Assembly (NCBI RefSeq): GCF_003952365.1
Contig: NZ_CP034443.1
Location: 5,883,001 to 5,947,000, forward strand
Origin: Mesorhizobium sp. M9A.F.Ca.ET.002.03.1.2
Lineage (GTDB): Bacteria; Pseudomonadota; Alphaproteobacteria; Rhizobiales; Rhizobiaceae
DNA length: 64,000 nucleotides
Reading direction: 5' to 3'
The notes beneath the pieces were generated by a model. That model saw only the letters and a program-made list of their open reading frames with translations, did no database searches and was not told the DNA's origin. Each line of letters opens with the position of its first letter. Positions within the stretch are counted from its first letter, which is position 1. Of this stretch, positions 7,827-16,988 are shown in pieces. A program made the translations under genes and the position numbers.

Positions 7827-8963
7827 TTAAGCGCCGTCTTCGACGGGAGCGGACGGATCAATAATCCTCTGACCTGACTCGCAAAGCTGGCGCGGCGTCG
7901 GCGTCTTGAGGGCCACCTGGACTCGCCTTCGAAGCCACTCCGGAGGAAATGGCTGGCAGATGAAGGTCGGATCGGCGTCGAAAAAACGCCCGGAGGTACA
8001 GATGGAATGCGGTGAGGTCGGAACCATGCGCTGTTCAACGGCGAGCAGTCTCCGCGCAAAGCGACACAGCCGCCGCCACAGGTCTTGTGCATACGGCTTT
8101 GCGAAGACATGAAACAGCGCGGCCGGATCGATCCGTATTGCGTGGACAAGCGGGGCGATGGCCGCGCCTGGCGACGTGCGGGCGGCCTCGGTGCCATAAT
8201 ACGCTGAGGCCACGCCATCGGACCAACGAAACAAGAAAGACGCTAGCTTGGGATGTCGCGTGCGGACTGTTTCAAGGACGATCCGGTGCGATGCCAGCAT
8301 GACGACATACCTGGTCGACATGGAAGATGGTGATCGCCGGTAACCAATCAGATACTCCGGAACGACATCATAATCGCAGATCGCGGCAATGTTGAGCTGC
8401 ATCTGCAAGTCTTCGGCTCCTTGGGCGCCTGCTGCTCTGAGCGACGGGTCGTATCCCCCGGTTGCCGTAAGAACTGATCGCCTGATTAGCGGTGAACTTG
8501 CATTCCCGATAAAATTCTCAACCAGCAGCCAGTTGTGGACGTCCCCGCGAGCAAGAATTGGCGGGGAGCATTCGATCACCCAATCATCATCATCGATGAC
8601 CCGATACCATGCGTAGACAAGGCCGAGAGACGGCCGCGAATGAAAGAGGCCGTGCTGCTTTTCCAGCTTTGTCGGATGCCACACATCATCCGCATCAAGT
8701 GGCGCTATAAATTCACCCTTCGCCGCATGAATTGCCAGGTTTCTGGCGACAGCAACCCCTTGGTTCTGCTGTCTCAGATAAGAAATACGCGGATCACTGG
8801 CTGCAAATGCCTCGACGATCTCAGCGGTCCGGTCGGTCGACCCGTCATCGACCACTATGATCTCTAGCTGTTTGAAAGTTTGCGAGGCGGCCGACTGGAG
8901 GGTGTGTCGGATGGTCTTTTCCGCATTGTAAGCAGGAATGATGACGGAAACTGCGGGTTGCAT
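7827..8963 (-). CDS. GT2-family glycosyltransferase
   Basis: The protein has 378 residues and begins VSVIIPAYNAEKTIRHTL, with IIVVDDGSTDRTAEI and APLDADDVWHPTKL following. The second half carries GAEDLQMQLNIA and the segment EYLIGYRRSPSSMS. The block NFIGNASSPLIRR through YDPSLRAAGAQGAEDL parallels NFVGNGSSMLVRR through FDPSLRARNAQGCEDL in the neighbour at 6702, so they are paralogs. It is the only glycosyltransferase on the minus strand within the cluster, and its 3' end touches the broken ABC exporter. The C-terminal 80 residues are an extra, non-catalytic extension. Sugar donor and acceptor are unknown. Confidence 0.88.
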   Translation of the reverse strand: MQPAVSVIIPAYNAEKTIRHTLQSAASQTFKQLEIIVVDDGSTDRTAEIVEAFAASDPRISYLRQQNQGVAVARNLAIHAAKGEFIAPLDADDVWHPTKLEKQHGLFHSRPSLGLVYAWYRVIDDDDWVIECSPPILARGDVHNWLLVENFIGNASSPLIRRSVLTATGGYDPSLRAAGAQGAEDLQMQLNIAAICDYDVVPEYLIGYRRSPSSMSTRYVVMLASHRIVLETVRTRHPKLASFLFRWSDGVASAYYGTEAARTSPGAAIAPLVHAIRIDPAALFHVFAKPYAQDLWRRLCRFARRLLAVEQRMVPTSPHSICTSGRFFDADPTFICQPFPPEWLRRRVQVALKTPTPRQLCESGQRIIDPSAPVEDGA

Positions 8964-9314
8964 ATCGAAAAAACCTGAAAAGACGGGAGCGCCACCGGCC
9001 TAAATACTAGCATGCTCGAGCGGGATGGTATCAAGCCGCGCCTCCCCCTACCGGCTACGTCGACGCCTGAGAATTCGCCCGGTCTTTCGCACTTGCGGCG
9101 GCGACATGTGCTAATATGGTGGTTTCAATCCGCCAAACTTGTGGATGCCTTCATGCTTCCTTTCATTTCGCTCACATCCGTGCCCGTGGCCTCGTGGTCT
9201 TATTGCCATCAGCTATATGCTTGAACACTCACATGTATCGCATTTCTGCCGATGGGGATGGCATCCGCGATCGGACATGAGCGTGGTTTTTACGGTTCCT
9301 GCGGCGGGAGACCG
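8964..9314. other. Divergent intergenic region, promoters expected
   Basis: This region separates the minus-strand glycosyltransferase gene from the plus-strand deacetylase gene. It is richer in A and T than the flanking genes, for example around TAATATGG near 9112. No gene or convincing -35/-10 pair was found. Confidence 0.4.
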
Positions 9315-10286
9315 ATGGTGATCCCGCGCGTTCTCCTGCAACTTGGTCGGCTGGTGCGGCGTCGACGCCTGCGCGGTGCTCCCATCATACTGATGTACCA
9401 TCGCGTTGCAGATATCGCCGTCGATCCGTGGGGGCTAGCCGTCCATCCGGCGAGGTTCGACGAACAAATCGAAGCGCTGACGCGGAGCCGGCGGGTGGTG
9501 CATTTGGATAAGCTGTTTGATGTCATCGCACGGGGAAAGCCAGGCAAACCGCTTGCGGTTGTCACGTTTGACGACGGCTATCACGACGTCTACAGCAACG
9601 CTCGCCCGATCCTACAGCGTCACGACTGCCCGATGACGCTGTTTGTTGCGACGGGAGCAATCGGAAGCGGCAGAGAATTCTGGTGGGATGCGCTCACGCG
9701 GATCTGTCTTGAGACGCCTGAACTGCCTGACCAACTCGACATCACGATCGAGGGAGGCAGGCATCACTGGCTTATCCCAAAGATGGTGGATCAGGCCGGC
9801 CGTGACAAAGTCTACCGGGAGGTGTGGTCGGCGCTCCGAACGCTGCCGTATGAGCGACAGAACGCACACCTCGAAGACATTGCGAAGTGGGCGGGCGTTG
9901 GTCTCGACGCCAGGCCAGAGCACTGTATTATGACTCCTGGGGAGGTTGGTGACATCAGTGACGACCTGATAACGATCGGCGGTCATACTGTCAGTCATCC
10001 CACGCTTCCGGCCCATTCCTTCGCGACCCAGCTTCGCGAGATCGTCGACGGCCGTTCGGCCTGTCAGCAAATGACCGGAAAACGCGTTCTCTCTTTTGCA
10101 TATCCATTCGGAGACCATGACGCTCTGTCGGTATCTGCCGTCAGGGAAGCGGGATTTGAGTTCGCATGCACGACGCGCGCCGGGTGCGTTGCGCCAGAGG
10201 CAGACGTGCTGCGTTTACCTCGAATGTATGTCGGCAACTGGTCAGGGGATGAACTCTTGCGAGAAATCGAGGATCATCTGTTCTGA
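9315..10286 (+). CDS. Polysaccharide deacetylase family protein (carbohydrate esterase 4)
   Basis: The ATG at 9315 follows GGGAG closely and gives 323 residues. The NodB-homology fold is recognised from ILMYHRV, the catalytic VVTFDDGYHDVYSNA (metal Asp), GGHTVSHPTL (HxxxH zinc ligands) and SFAYPFGDHD. CE4 enzymes remove N- or O-acetyl groups from glycans using a metal. No signal peptide is visible, so it may act on the lipid-linked intermediate in the cytoplasm. Its stop overlaps the start of the Wzm-type permease gene by one base, which ties it to export of the glycan. Confidence 0.9.
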   Translation: MVIPRVLLQLGRLVRRRRLRGAPIILMYHRVADIAVDPWGLAVHPARFDEQIEALTRSRRVVHLDKLFDVIARGKPGKPLAVVTFDDGYHDVYSNARPILQRHDCPMTLFVATGAIGSGREFWWDALTRICLETPELPDQLDITIEGGRHHWLIPKMVDQAGRDKVYREVWSALRTLPYERQNAHLEDIAKWAGVGLDARPEHCIMTPGEVGDISDDLITIGGHTVSHPTLPAHSFATQLREIVDGRSACQQMTGKRVLSFAYPFGDHDALSVSAVREAGFEFACTTRAGCVAPEADVLRLPRMYVGNWSGDELLREIEDHLF

Positions 10287-11131
10287 TGAACGCACAGCAG
10301 ACGACCATTATCACTCCTCGACGCGGCTGGTTTGACCTCGATTTCTGGCACCTGTGGCGCTATCGCGATCTGCTGCTCCTGTTCGCGATGCGCGACATCA
10401 AAGTCCGCTACAAGCAGACCTTGCTTGGTCCGGCCTGGCTGATCCTGCAGCCCCTGGCGCTTACCGCAGCCTTGACCACCGTCATCAGCGGTATCGCGGG
10501 CATTTCAACCGGCGGCCATCCAGCGCCAATCTTTTATCTGACAGCGCTGGTGCTGTGGTCGTATTTTTCCCAAGTCGTCTCCACCGCGAGCCAAGTCTTC
10601 ATTGCCAACGGTCATCTTTTCAGCAAGATCTACTTCCCGCGACTCGTCGTACCCGTGTCGTCGCTGCTGTCGAACGGTGTGGCCCTGGCGATCCAGCTTG
10701 GCGTCGCATTGGCCTTCTTGCTCTGGTACCAGCTGACAGGAAAAGTGGACGGGCTATCGTGGCGCCTTGCGTTCTTTCCGCTGGTGATCATCCAGATCGC
10801 GGCATTCTCGTTGGCGGTTGGGCTTTGTCTGGCAGCGTCAACCGCGAAGTACCGCGATACCGCTCATATGACTCCGTTCTTCATTCAGATCTGGCTGTTC
10901 GTGACGCCGATCATCTTTCCTTTTTCGGCTATTCCCGAGCAGTACCGGACGCTGACCGGATTTCTGAATCCGCTCGCTGTCATGATTGATGAAGGGCGCT
11001 GGTGCTTCTTCGGCACCTCGGCAGTCGGTGCGCCACAAATCGCTGCAGCGCTTGTCACGACCTCGGTCGTGCTGTTCATCGGCGTCGTGATCTTTCAACG
11101 CGTCGAACGAACGGCCATGGACATGCTGTGA
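10286..11131 (+). CDS. wzm: ABC-2 type polysaccharide export permease (Wzm-like)
   Basis: This 281-residue inner membrane protein has six predicted helices. Hallmarks of the RfbA/KpsM/Wzm permeases are LLLFAMRDIKVRYKQTLLGPAW near the N-terminus and the central FSKIYFPRLVVPVSSLL. Near the C-terminus WLFVTPIIFPFSAIPEQYR and NPLAVMIDEGRW complete the pattern. With the ATPase encoded at 14034-15269 it would form the exporter that moves an undecaprenyl-linked O-antigen or capsule chain to the periplasm. The start codon overlaps the deacetylase stop (TGATG). Two glycosyltransferase genes lie between permease and ATPase, which is an uncommon order. Confidence 0.9.
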   Translation: MNAQQTTIITPRRGWFDLDFWHLWRYRDLLLLFAMRDIKVRYKQTLLGPAWLILQPLALTAALTTVISGIAGISTGGHPAPIFYLTALVLWSYFSQVVSTASQVFIANGHLFSKIYFPRLVVPVSSLLSNGVALAIQLGVALAFLLWYQLTGKVDGLSWRLAFFPLVIIQIAAFSLAVGLCLAASTAKYRDTAHMTPFFIQIWLFVTPIIFPFSAIPEQYRTLTGFLNPLAVMIDEGRWCFFGTSAVGAPQIAAALVTTSVVLFIGVVIFQRVERTAMDML

Positions 11132-11204
11132 AGAGAAATGACAACCCTTGCGGCCCCGTAGAGAGTGAGGGTCGCTTTGCGTCGGCCGCCGCGCATTCTG
11201 CACA

Positions 11205-12170
11205 ATGGGCACGACGCCGATGCCATTGATCTCCGTCATCACGCCTTTCCTCAATGTCGAGCGGTTTCTTCCGGCCGCGATCGAAAGCGTGCGCGCGCAA
11301 ACCTTCACCGACTGGGAAATGCTTCTCATTGACGACGGATCATCCGACGGGAGCGTTGCAATCGCGGTGGCTGCAGCAACCGGCGATCCGCGAATCCGGT
11401 TCATTCGATCGAACGGCCAGCGTCGCGGCGCCGCCGCGGCGCGCAATGCCGGAATCGCGGCCGCGTCGGGCATGTTCTTCACGTTCCTGGATGGCGACGA
11501 TATATTTGAGCCGGAAAAATTCGAGACGGAACTTGCGATCTTTGAAGCGCATCCCCGCGTTAAGGTCCTTTACGGACCGACACTGTGGTGGTTCCCCGAT
11601 GAGCCGCACAGGAACTGGACCGACTGGATGCCACGCCAATCGGACCGTCTGCACATGCCGCCCGACCTGCTCGACCAGGTCATCGTGCGCCAGCGGGCTC
11701 ATGTGCCGTGCATCTGCTCGATCATGGTTCACCGCGAAGCTTTGGTAGCGGTGGGCGGCTTCGATGAGGCGTTCGAGCTCTACGAAGACCAGACCCTTCT
11801 GGTAAAGCTGCTGTTGCGCTATCCGGTATTCGTGACGTCCACGCCCACCGGCCGATACAGGCAGCACCTCGATTCGACATCGGCCAAGGCGACTGCTTCC
11901 GGCATCTACGATCGACTGCGCCCGCATGCTGCTCGCATTGGCTTCCTCGAATGGGTTGAGATGCATGCATCGGCCTCGGGATTGATGACGCCGGAGTTGC
12001 AGCGGGCGCTCCGCTTCGCATTTGCGCGCTATCCGGCCCAGCGTCGGCCCCTGACACTTCGCGATAGGTTTGACCTCACCATCGAAGCCGGACGCCGGTT
12101 TGCTCGGCGGCTGACGCCACGCCGCATCCTGTCGAAGGTGTTCAGGCTGGTGACGAGAGCGCGGAAGTAG
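11205..12170 (+). CDS. GT2-family glycosyltransferase
   Basis: The protein of 321 residues starts PLISVITPFLNVERFLPAAI, with LLIDDGSSDGS and the metal-binding FTFLDGDDIFEP near residue 92. The acceptor half shows GGFDEAFELYEDQTLLVKLLL with the ED pair of the catalytic base region. The C-terminal 60 residues are rich in Arg (RFARRLTPRRIL), which would suit contact with the inner membrane. An ATG five codons into the gene is an alternative start; neither has a strong ribosome site. It is placed between the Wzm permease and the glycosyltransferase-methyltransferase fusion gene, so it probably adds a sugar of the exported glycan. Confidence 0.88.
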   Translation: MGTTPMPLISVITPFLNVERFLPAAIESVRAQTFTDWEMLLIDDGSSDGSVAIAVAAATGDPRIRFIRSNGQRRGAAAARNAGIAAASGMFFTFLDGDDIFEPEKFETELAIFEAHPRVKVLYGPTLWWFPDEPHRNWTDWMPRQSDRLHMPPDLLDQVIVRQRAHVPCICSIMVHREALVAVGGFDEAFELYEDQTLLVKLLLRYPVFVTSTPTGRYRQHLDSTSAKATASGIYDRLRPHAARIGFLEWVEMHASASGLMTPELQRALRFAFARYPAQRRPLTLRDRFDLTIEAGRRFARRLTPRRILSKVFRLVTRARK

Positions 12171-12399
12171 TGGGCGGGGATTGGATCGCGACCGAGCCTG
12201 AGATTTCTGATACCAACGATACCGTTTTACGTGAGTGACAAGTCGCATCGCCTCGCTGGAGGCGACGTGCTAAAACTGACGCGTGTCCATCATTTCTGTG
12301 CCAAAATTCTGTTTGTGACGCCTAAGGTCGCGTTCGGTTTCTGGCAACGAACACCAGCCCGTTGCCTCTTTGCGAAGCTAAGGAGAATTTGGCTGTTTC

Positions 12400-14028
12400 A
12401 TGATCGCAGTCGTCATAACAACTTACAATCATACTCGCTTTCTTGAGGAAGCCATTCAGAGCTGTCTTCGTCAAAGCCGGCCGCTGGATGAAATTATTGT
12501 CGTAGACGACGGATCCACCGACAATCCGGCATCGGTTGTCGAGCGTCATCCAGGCGTGCGCCTGATCAGGCAGGACAATTGCGGGCTCGCGGCCGCCCGA
12601 AACACCGGACTGGCGGCTTCCAGATCCGATTACATCACCTTTCTGGACGCGGATGATCGTCTCCTTCCGAATGCCATTGAGACGGGCGTGCGAATGCTGG
12701 TTGCGCATCCAGATGCGGTTCTCGCTTACGGAGCTCATCGCTTCATCAATGGCAGCGGTGCGATCGAGTCAGACAAGCATCACGTCGCCCTTATTGAAGA
12801 TCCTTATCTTCAGTTGCTGCGGACGGGAAACTTCATTGCGATGCATGCGACCGTGGTCTATCGGCGCGAGAGGCTCGCGGCCATGGGCGGGTTCGACGTT
12901 TCAATGCGGTCCTGCGAAGACTATGAGCTGTTCTTGCGAATCGCCCGGCGCGGTTCGATCGTAACGCACGACGATGTCGTCGCCGAGTATCGCATGCACG
13001 GCGACAACATGTCGAATAATCGACCGATGATGCTCGCTGCAGCATTGTCGGTGCTTGACAAGCAGTTGGCGGGTCCGGTTGACGACGATGTGCGTCTTGC
13101 AGTCCGCGATGGTAGGCGGTTCTGGAAGACCTACTATACCGGAGAGTTGACCACTGAGGCCTTGCGCGCGATCCGCGCCGAACCCGCCAAGGCGATTCGC
13201 ATGCTGCGGCAGGCTTTGCAGATGTCGCCGCCGATCGCGCTGCAAACGGCGGCATTTAGGATAAAGCGCAAAGTCGGCAGGCATGTGCAACGGCTGCTCG
13301 GAGCTTCCGGCGCCGATTGGCAGGCTCCGCTCGTCGGTTCGGTGCGGTTTGGGGATTTCGCACGCACCATGCCGATAAGCCGCTCATTTGGATATGATCG
13401 CGGCAAGCCAATAGATCGGTATTATATCGAGAATTTCCTACAATTGAATGCGGCCGACATACATGGCCGCGTGCTGGAAATCGGCGACAACAGCTACACG
13501 ATGCATTTTGGCGGTGCTCATGTCGTCAAGAGCGACGTGCTGCATGTTGATCCCGATGATCCAAACGCGACCATCATAGGCGACCTGTCGCAGCCCGGAG
13601 TCCTGCCGTCAAACGCCTTCGACTGCATCATCCTCACGCAAACACTTCATCTGATCTTCGACATGTCGGCCGCCGTCGCTGCACTGGCCGAGGCGCTCAA
13701 GCCCGGGGGCGTGCTGCTGCTGACTGTTCCTGGCATCACCCCGGTCGATCGCGGCGAGTGGGGCAGCACGTGGTTCTGGTCATTGACGCAGGCGGCGTTG
13801 GCGAAGTTGCTTGCGAAATCCTTCAGCACGGCGAATATGGCGCTCGAAACCCGCGGCAACGTCTTTGCGGCAGTTTGTTTTCTCCAGGGACTCGCCAAGG
13901 AAGAAGTCTCTGACCAGAAGCTCGACGTCCGGGATACCGCCTATCCTGTCGTTGTCACGGCGCGCGTCGTGAAGGACGGGTTGACCGCGGATCAGCCCGG
14001 CAGTCGAACCGCAAATGTTACGGCTTGA
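12400..14028 (+). CDS. Bifunctional GT2 glycosyltransferase - SAM methyltransferase
   Basis: This 542-residue protein has two catalytic domains. Residues 1-230 form a GT2 domain: VVITTYNHTRFLEEAI, IIVVDDGSTDNPAS, TFLDADDRLLPNA and SCEDYELFLRIARRG. Residues from about 310 onward form a methyltransferase-like domain with VLEIGDNSYTMHFG in place of the usual glycine-rich motif I. FDCIILTQTLHLIFDMSAAVAALAEALKPGGVLLLTVPG follows as split motifs II-III. Fusions of this kind occur in surface polysaccharide loci, where the methyl group can cap the chain. The stop is 5 bases before the Wzt gene start, so coupling with export is plausible. The acceptor atom is unknown. Confidence 0.87.
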   Translation: MIAVVITTYNHTRFLEEAIQSCLRQSRPLDEIIVVDDGSTDNPASVVERHPGVRLIRQDNCGLAAARNTGLAASRSDYITFLDADDRLLPNAIETGVRMLVAHPDAVLAYGAHRFINGSGAIESDKHHVALIEDPYLQLLRTGNFIAMHATVVYRRERLAAMGGFDVSMRSCEDYELFLRIARRGSIVTHDDVVAEYRMHGDNMSNNRPMMLAAALSVLDKQLAGPVDDDVRLAVRDGRRFWKTYYTGELTTEALRAIRAEPAKAIRMLRQALQMSPPIALQTAAFRIKRKVGRHVQRLLGASGADWQAPLVGSVRFGDFARTMPISRSFGYDRGKPIDRYYIENFLQLNAADIHGRVLEIGDNSYTMHFGGAHVVKSDVLHVDPDDPNATIIGDLSQPGVLPSNAFDCIILTQTLHLIFDMSAAVAALAEALKPGGVLLLTVPGITPVDRGEWGSTWFWSLTQAALAKLLAKSFSTANMALETRGNVFAAVCFLQGLAKEEVSDQKLDVRDTAYPVVVTARVVKDGLTADQPGSRTANVTA

Positions 14029-14033
14029 GATCG

Positions 14034-15269
14034 ATGACAGAATTGCCAGCCGTTGAGGTCCGAGGACTTTCCAAGCGCTACCGGCGCGGCGCGATCGGCG
14101 TGCGCTCATTGCGTGAGGAGGTCGAACAACTTGTCGCGCGTTTGCGCTCGCGGGAGGCCGAAGCTTCCCTCAACGAATTCTTCGCCATCAAGGACATCAC
14201 TTTTTCCGTTCCGACTGGCACCGTATGCGGTATCATCGGACGCAACGGCTCGGGAAAGACCACGCTGCTCAAGGTTTTGACCTCGATCACGGCTCCGGAT
14301 GAGGGCGAGGCAGTGATGCGAGGCCGGATCGGAAGCTTGCTGGAGGTAGGGGCCGGATTCCATCCGGATCTCGACGGGATCGAGAACATCTACCTCAACG
14401 GCGCGATCCTCGGCATGAGCAAGGCCGAGATCACGCGTAAGCTGGACCGGATCATCAAATTTGCCGATATCGGCAGCTTTCTCGAAACGCCGGTCAAGCG
14501 TTATTCGTCCGGCATGTATGTTCGGCTTGCCTTCGCGATCGCTGCTCATCTGGAGCCGGAGATTCTCGTCGTCGACGAGGTGCTTGCTGTCGGCGATGCT
14601 GAATTTCAGAAGAAATGTCTCGGCACGATGAAGAACGTCGCGGGTGAAGGTCGCACCGTGCTGTTCGTGAGCCACAACATGGCCATGGTTCGGCAGCATT
14701 GCACAAAAGCGGTTTATTTGGACCGCGGCCTTCTGAAGGACTTTGGCGAGGCGTCATCGATCATCGATGCGTACCTGTCGAACACCGTCCCCAGCAGCGA
14801 TGGAGCCGAGCGCGTTGGCAATGATGACCTCTGGATGCAGGTGGCTATTGTGTATCCGGGTACGCGCGAGCGCTGCAACCAGCTCAAGTTTGGCGGCGAT
14901 TACGATTTTGTGCTGAAGCTGGGCGCGAGGGATTCGTTTTACCGAAGCGTGGTTCATATCCAGATTTTTGATCAGGAAGGCAACTTGATCTCTGTGCTCG
15001 AAAGCCTCGCGGAAGGTGTTGGTCAATTTGACATAGTTGGGCAGGCCGAGGTCGTATTCAGCGTGCGATCGTTGGGATTGTTGCCAGGCACTTATAGCGC
15101 TGGAGCGGCTCTCTATGCGTGGGGAGAGGACGACCCGGACCTCGCAAGCGAGAACTTGCTAACGTTCGACGTTGTTGCGGCAACAGTCAATGACTCCTAT
15201 TGGCCATATCTGAAAGAGCACGGGATTGTGCGACTGTCGCATTCTGCCCAGTTGCTTAAGGTGGATTGA
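14034..15269 (+). CDS. wzt: Polysaccharide ABC exporter ATP-binding protein (Wzt-like) with C-terminal recognition domain
   Basis: The 411-residue protein carries Walker A GRNGSGKTT near residue 65. The family block GAGFHPDLDGIENIYLNG follows, then the signature YSSGMYVRLAFAIA and Walker B ILVVDEVLAVGD. The switch His lies in VSHN. After residue 250 comes about 160 residues of beta-rich sequence of the Wzt C-terminal type. In E. coli O8/O9a systems that domain binds the modified, finished chain end. The ATG at 14034 was chosen over a TTG three codons upstream. The preceding gene encodes a GT2-methyltransferase fusion, so the C-domain may read a methylated terminus; this is inference. Confidence 0.9.
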   Translation: MTELPAVEVRGLSKRYRRGAIGVRSLREEVEQLVARLRSREAEASLNEFFAIKDITFSVPTGTVCGIIGRNGSGKTTLLKVLTSITAPDEGEAVMRGRIGSLLEVGAGFHPDLDGIENIYLNGAILGMSKAEITRKLDRIIKFADIGSFLETPVKRYSSGMYVRLAFAIAAHLEPEILVVDEVLAVGDAEFQKKCLGTMKNVAGEGRTVLFVSHNMAMVRQHCTKAVYLDRGLLKDFGEASSIIDAYLSNTVPSSDGAERVGNDDLWMQVAIVYPGTRERCNQLKFGGDYDFVLKLGARDSFYRSVVHIQIFDQEGNLISVLESLAEGVGQFDIVGQAEVVFSVRSLGLLPGTYSAGAALYAWGEDDPDLASENLLTFDVVAATVNDSYWPYLKEHGIVRLSHSAQLLKVD

Positions 15270-15299
15270 AGCGCGTGGAGCACTGGCTTTCGGCGGGGT

Positions 15300-15764
15300 A
15301 GTGTCTCAGTTTGAAATAAACGGAATGATCAGCACGACGACGACTTCGATGAAGGGGATTGCCACGTAGATGGCAAGAAAGCCGGCAATCCACATCCCGA
15401 TTTTGACGAGCCAGGACGGATGAGGGGTCGCCCTCCAAGCGAAAAATGCGCTCGCGACGCCCAAACCCAATGCGACAATGCCAATGACCGGAGACCGCGT
15501 CATTGGAAGCATTAGATCATCAAAAACAAGAAAGATCGCGCTAATGAAGATTAGCTGGGTCGTGAGCCCGAATAGAAACGCGCGTTTCACGCGGCCCGCC
15601 CGGTGCTATCTTTTGTCGGCATCAGGCGACGGCTTTCGTTTTGTACGGCGCGCGCTTGCCCAGTTTGGGCGCAACTGCGTCCATCATGTATGCATTGCGC
15701 TAAGCATATAGGAGTTCGGGCTGGATCGCGACAAGCGACGCGTCAAATTTCAAACTGAGACACT
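15300..15764. mobile_element. 465-bp element bounded by 18-bp perfect inverted repeats
   Basis: AGTGTCTCAGTTTGAAAT at 15300-15317 is the exact reverse complement of the sequence at 15747-15764. The element lies between the Wzt gene and a beheaded glycosyltransferase gene. It encodes no transposase; its only sizeable gene is a 94-residue membrane protein whose stop codon lies inside the left repeat. The flanks share an imperfect 14-base similarity (GCTTTCGGCGG left, GCCTTCGGCGG right) that could be an eroded duplication. It may be a non-autonomous insertion element moved in trans. Confidence 0.55.
15306..15590 (-). CDS. Small integral membrane protein inside the inverted-repeat element
   Basis: The 94-residue product starts MKRAFLFGLTTQLIFISAIF and has three predicted membrane helices, around residues 5-22, 33-50 and 62-90. 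The last is very rich in Val and Ile (VVVVLIIPFISN). No known motif is recognised. The stop codon falls within the left inverted repeat of the surrounding element, so the gene travels with it or has been trimmed by it. Possible roles range from a passenger gene to a remnant of an ordinary membrane protein; I cannot decide. Confidence 0.5.
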   Translation of the reverse strand: MKRAFLFGLTTQLIFISAIFLVFDDLMLPMTRSPVIGIVALGLGVASAFFAWRATPHPSWLVKIGMWIAGFLAIYVAIPFIEVVVVLIIPFISN

Positions 15765-16016
15765 GCCTTCGGCGGCGGATGCCTACGTCACGACGTCCCG
15801 CATCGAAGGCATGCCGGTCGCACCGCTGGAGGCGATGGCTTGCAGCCTTCCCATCGTTGCCACCGATGCACAGGGCCTTCCCGACATTTTGGCAAATGGC
15901 CAAGAGTCGGGTGGCCTGATGGTTCGAAAGGATCAGCCGGAAGAAATTGCGCATGCCCTGAAGCGCCTGAAGGACGATCCGCACTTGCGGGGGCTCTCCC
16001 GCAAGAAATATCGTCA
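15765..16016 (+). pseudogene. C-terminal fragment of a GT4-type glycosyltransferase
   Basis: The plus strand reads SAADAYVTTSRIEGMPVAPLEAMACSLPIVATDAQGLPDIL and continues through GGLMVRKDQPEEIAHALKRL. This is the donor-binding C-terminal half of a GT-B (GT4) glycosyltransferase, with the ExxxxxxLEAMA signature. Its 5' part is cut exactly at the right inverted repeat of the 465-bp element. Its 3' end runs into the end of the oppositely oriented galE gene. The enzyme cannot be functional; it marks an earlier state of the cluster. Confidence 0.7.
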
Positions 16017-16988
16017 CAACCGGCTGCGGTACCAGGCCAGCGCCGTTTCGACGATCCGGTCGATTCCGGATTGCTCAGGCATCCAGCCGAGTTCCCGGGC
16101 GGCCTTGCCGGCAGCGGCTACCAGCGCAGGCGGGTCACCTGCCCTGCGCGGACCGTAAGCCACCGGAAGGCGCGTTCCCGAAGCCCGGCGCACAGCCTCG
16201 ACCAACTCGTTCACCGTCGTTCCGGTTCCGGTGCCGAGATTGTAGACGTGGACTCCCGGATCGCGGAGAAGCTTCTCCCCTGCCAGAACGTGTGCACGGG
16301 CGAGATCGGTGACGTGGACATAGTCCCGCACCGCGGTTCCGTCACGGGTGTCGAAGTCGGTGCCATTGATCGTAAAAATCCGGCCCGATCCAATCGCCGC
16401 CTCGATGGCGAGCGGGATGACATGCGTTTCCGGCTCATGCCGCTCGCCGACCTCGCCGTCGGGATCACATCCGGCCGCGTTGAAATACCGGAGCACAACC
16501 GCGTTGAGGCCATGGGCATCCGAAAGACTGTCCACCATTCGTTCTACGATGAATTTCGACCATCCATAGGGATTGATGGGCGACTGCGGATGCGTTTCGT
16601 CAATCGGAGAACGGATCGGAACGCCGTAAGATGCGCAGGTGCTCGACAAGATCAGCTTGTCGACGCCGATCTTCAGCATTTCCTCGAGCAGGACCAGCGT
16701 CCCGAAACTGTTATTTCGGTAGTAGAGTTCCGGGCGCTCGACGGACTCGCCGACATAGGCGTAGGCGGCGAAATGCGCCACCACATCCGGCCGATGCTGG
16801 CGCAGTGCTGCTGCCACGGCTGCGGCGTCGCAAATATCGCCCTCGACAAGCGGTCCCCATTTGACCGCGTCGCGCCAGCCGCGCGAGAGATTGTCATACG
16901 CAATGACCGACCAACCGGATTCGGCGAATGCTTTGCAACAGTGTGAGCCGATATAACCCGCCCCGCCGGTGACCAAGACCGTTTTCAT
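16014..16988 (-). CDS. galE: UDP-glucose 4-epimerase
   Basis: This 324-residue extended short-chain dehydrogenase interconverts UDP-glucose and UDP-galactose and supplies a sugar donor for the cluster. The NAD-binding [14 protein letters not shown] is at the N-terminus. The catalytic stretch [11 protein letters not shown] is followed by YGWSKF with the YxxxK pair. The family-specific [17 protein letters not shown] and [18 protein letters not shown] are present. The start overlaps the upstream UDP-glucuronate decarboxylase-like gene (ATGA), so the two share a message. Length is slightly below the usual 330-340 residues, but no domain is missing. Confidence 0.93.
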   Translation of the reverse strand: MKTVLVTGGAGYIGSHCCKAFAESGWSVIAYDNLSRGWRDAVKWGPLVEGDICDAAAVAAALRQHRPDVVAHFAAYAYVGESVERPELYYRNNSFGTLVLLEEMLKIGVDKLILSSTCASYGVPIRSPIDETHPQSPINPYGWSKFIVERMVDSLSDAHGLNAVVLRYFNAAGCDPDGEVGERHEPETHVIPLAIEAAIGSGRIFTINGTDFDTRDGTAVRDYVHVTDLARAHVLAGEKLLRDPGVHVYNLGTGTGTTVNELVEAVRRASGTRLPVAYGPRRAGDPPALVAAAGKAARELGWMPEQSGIDRIVETALAWYRSRL

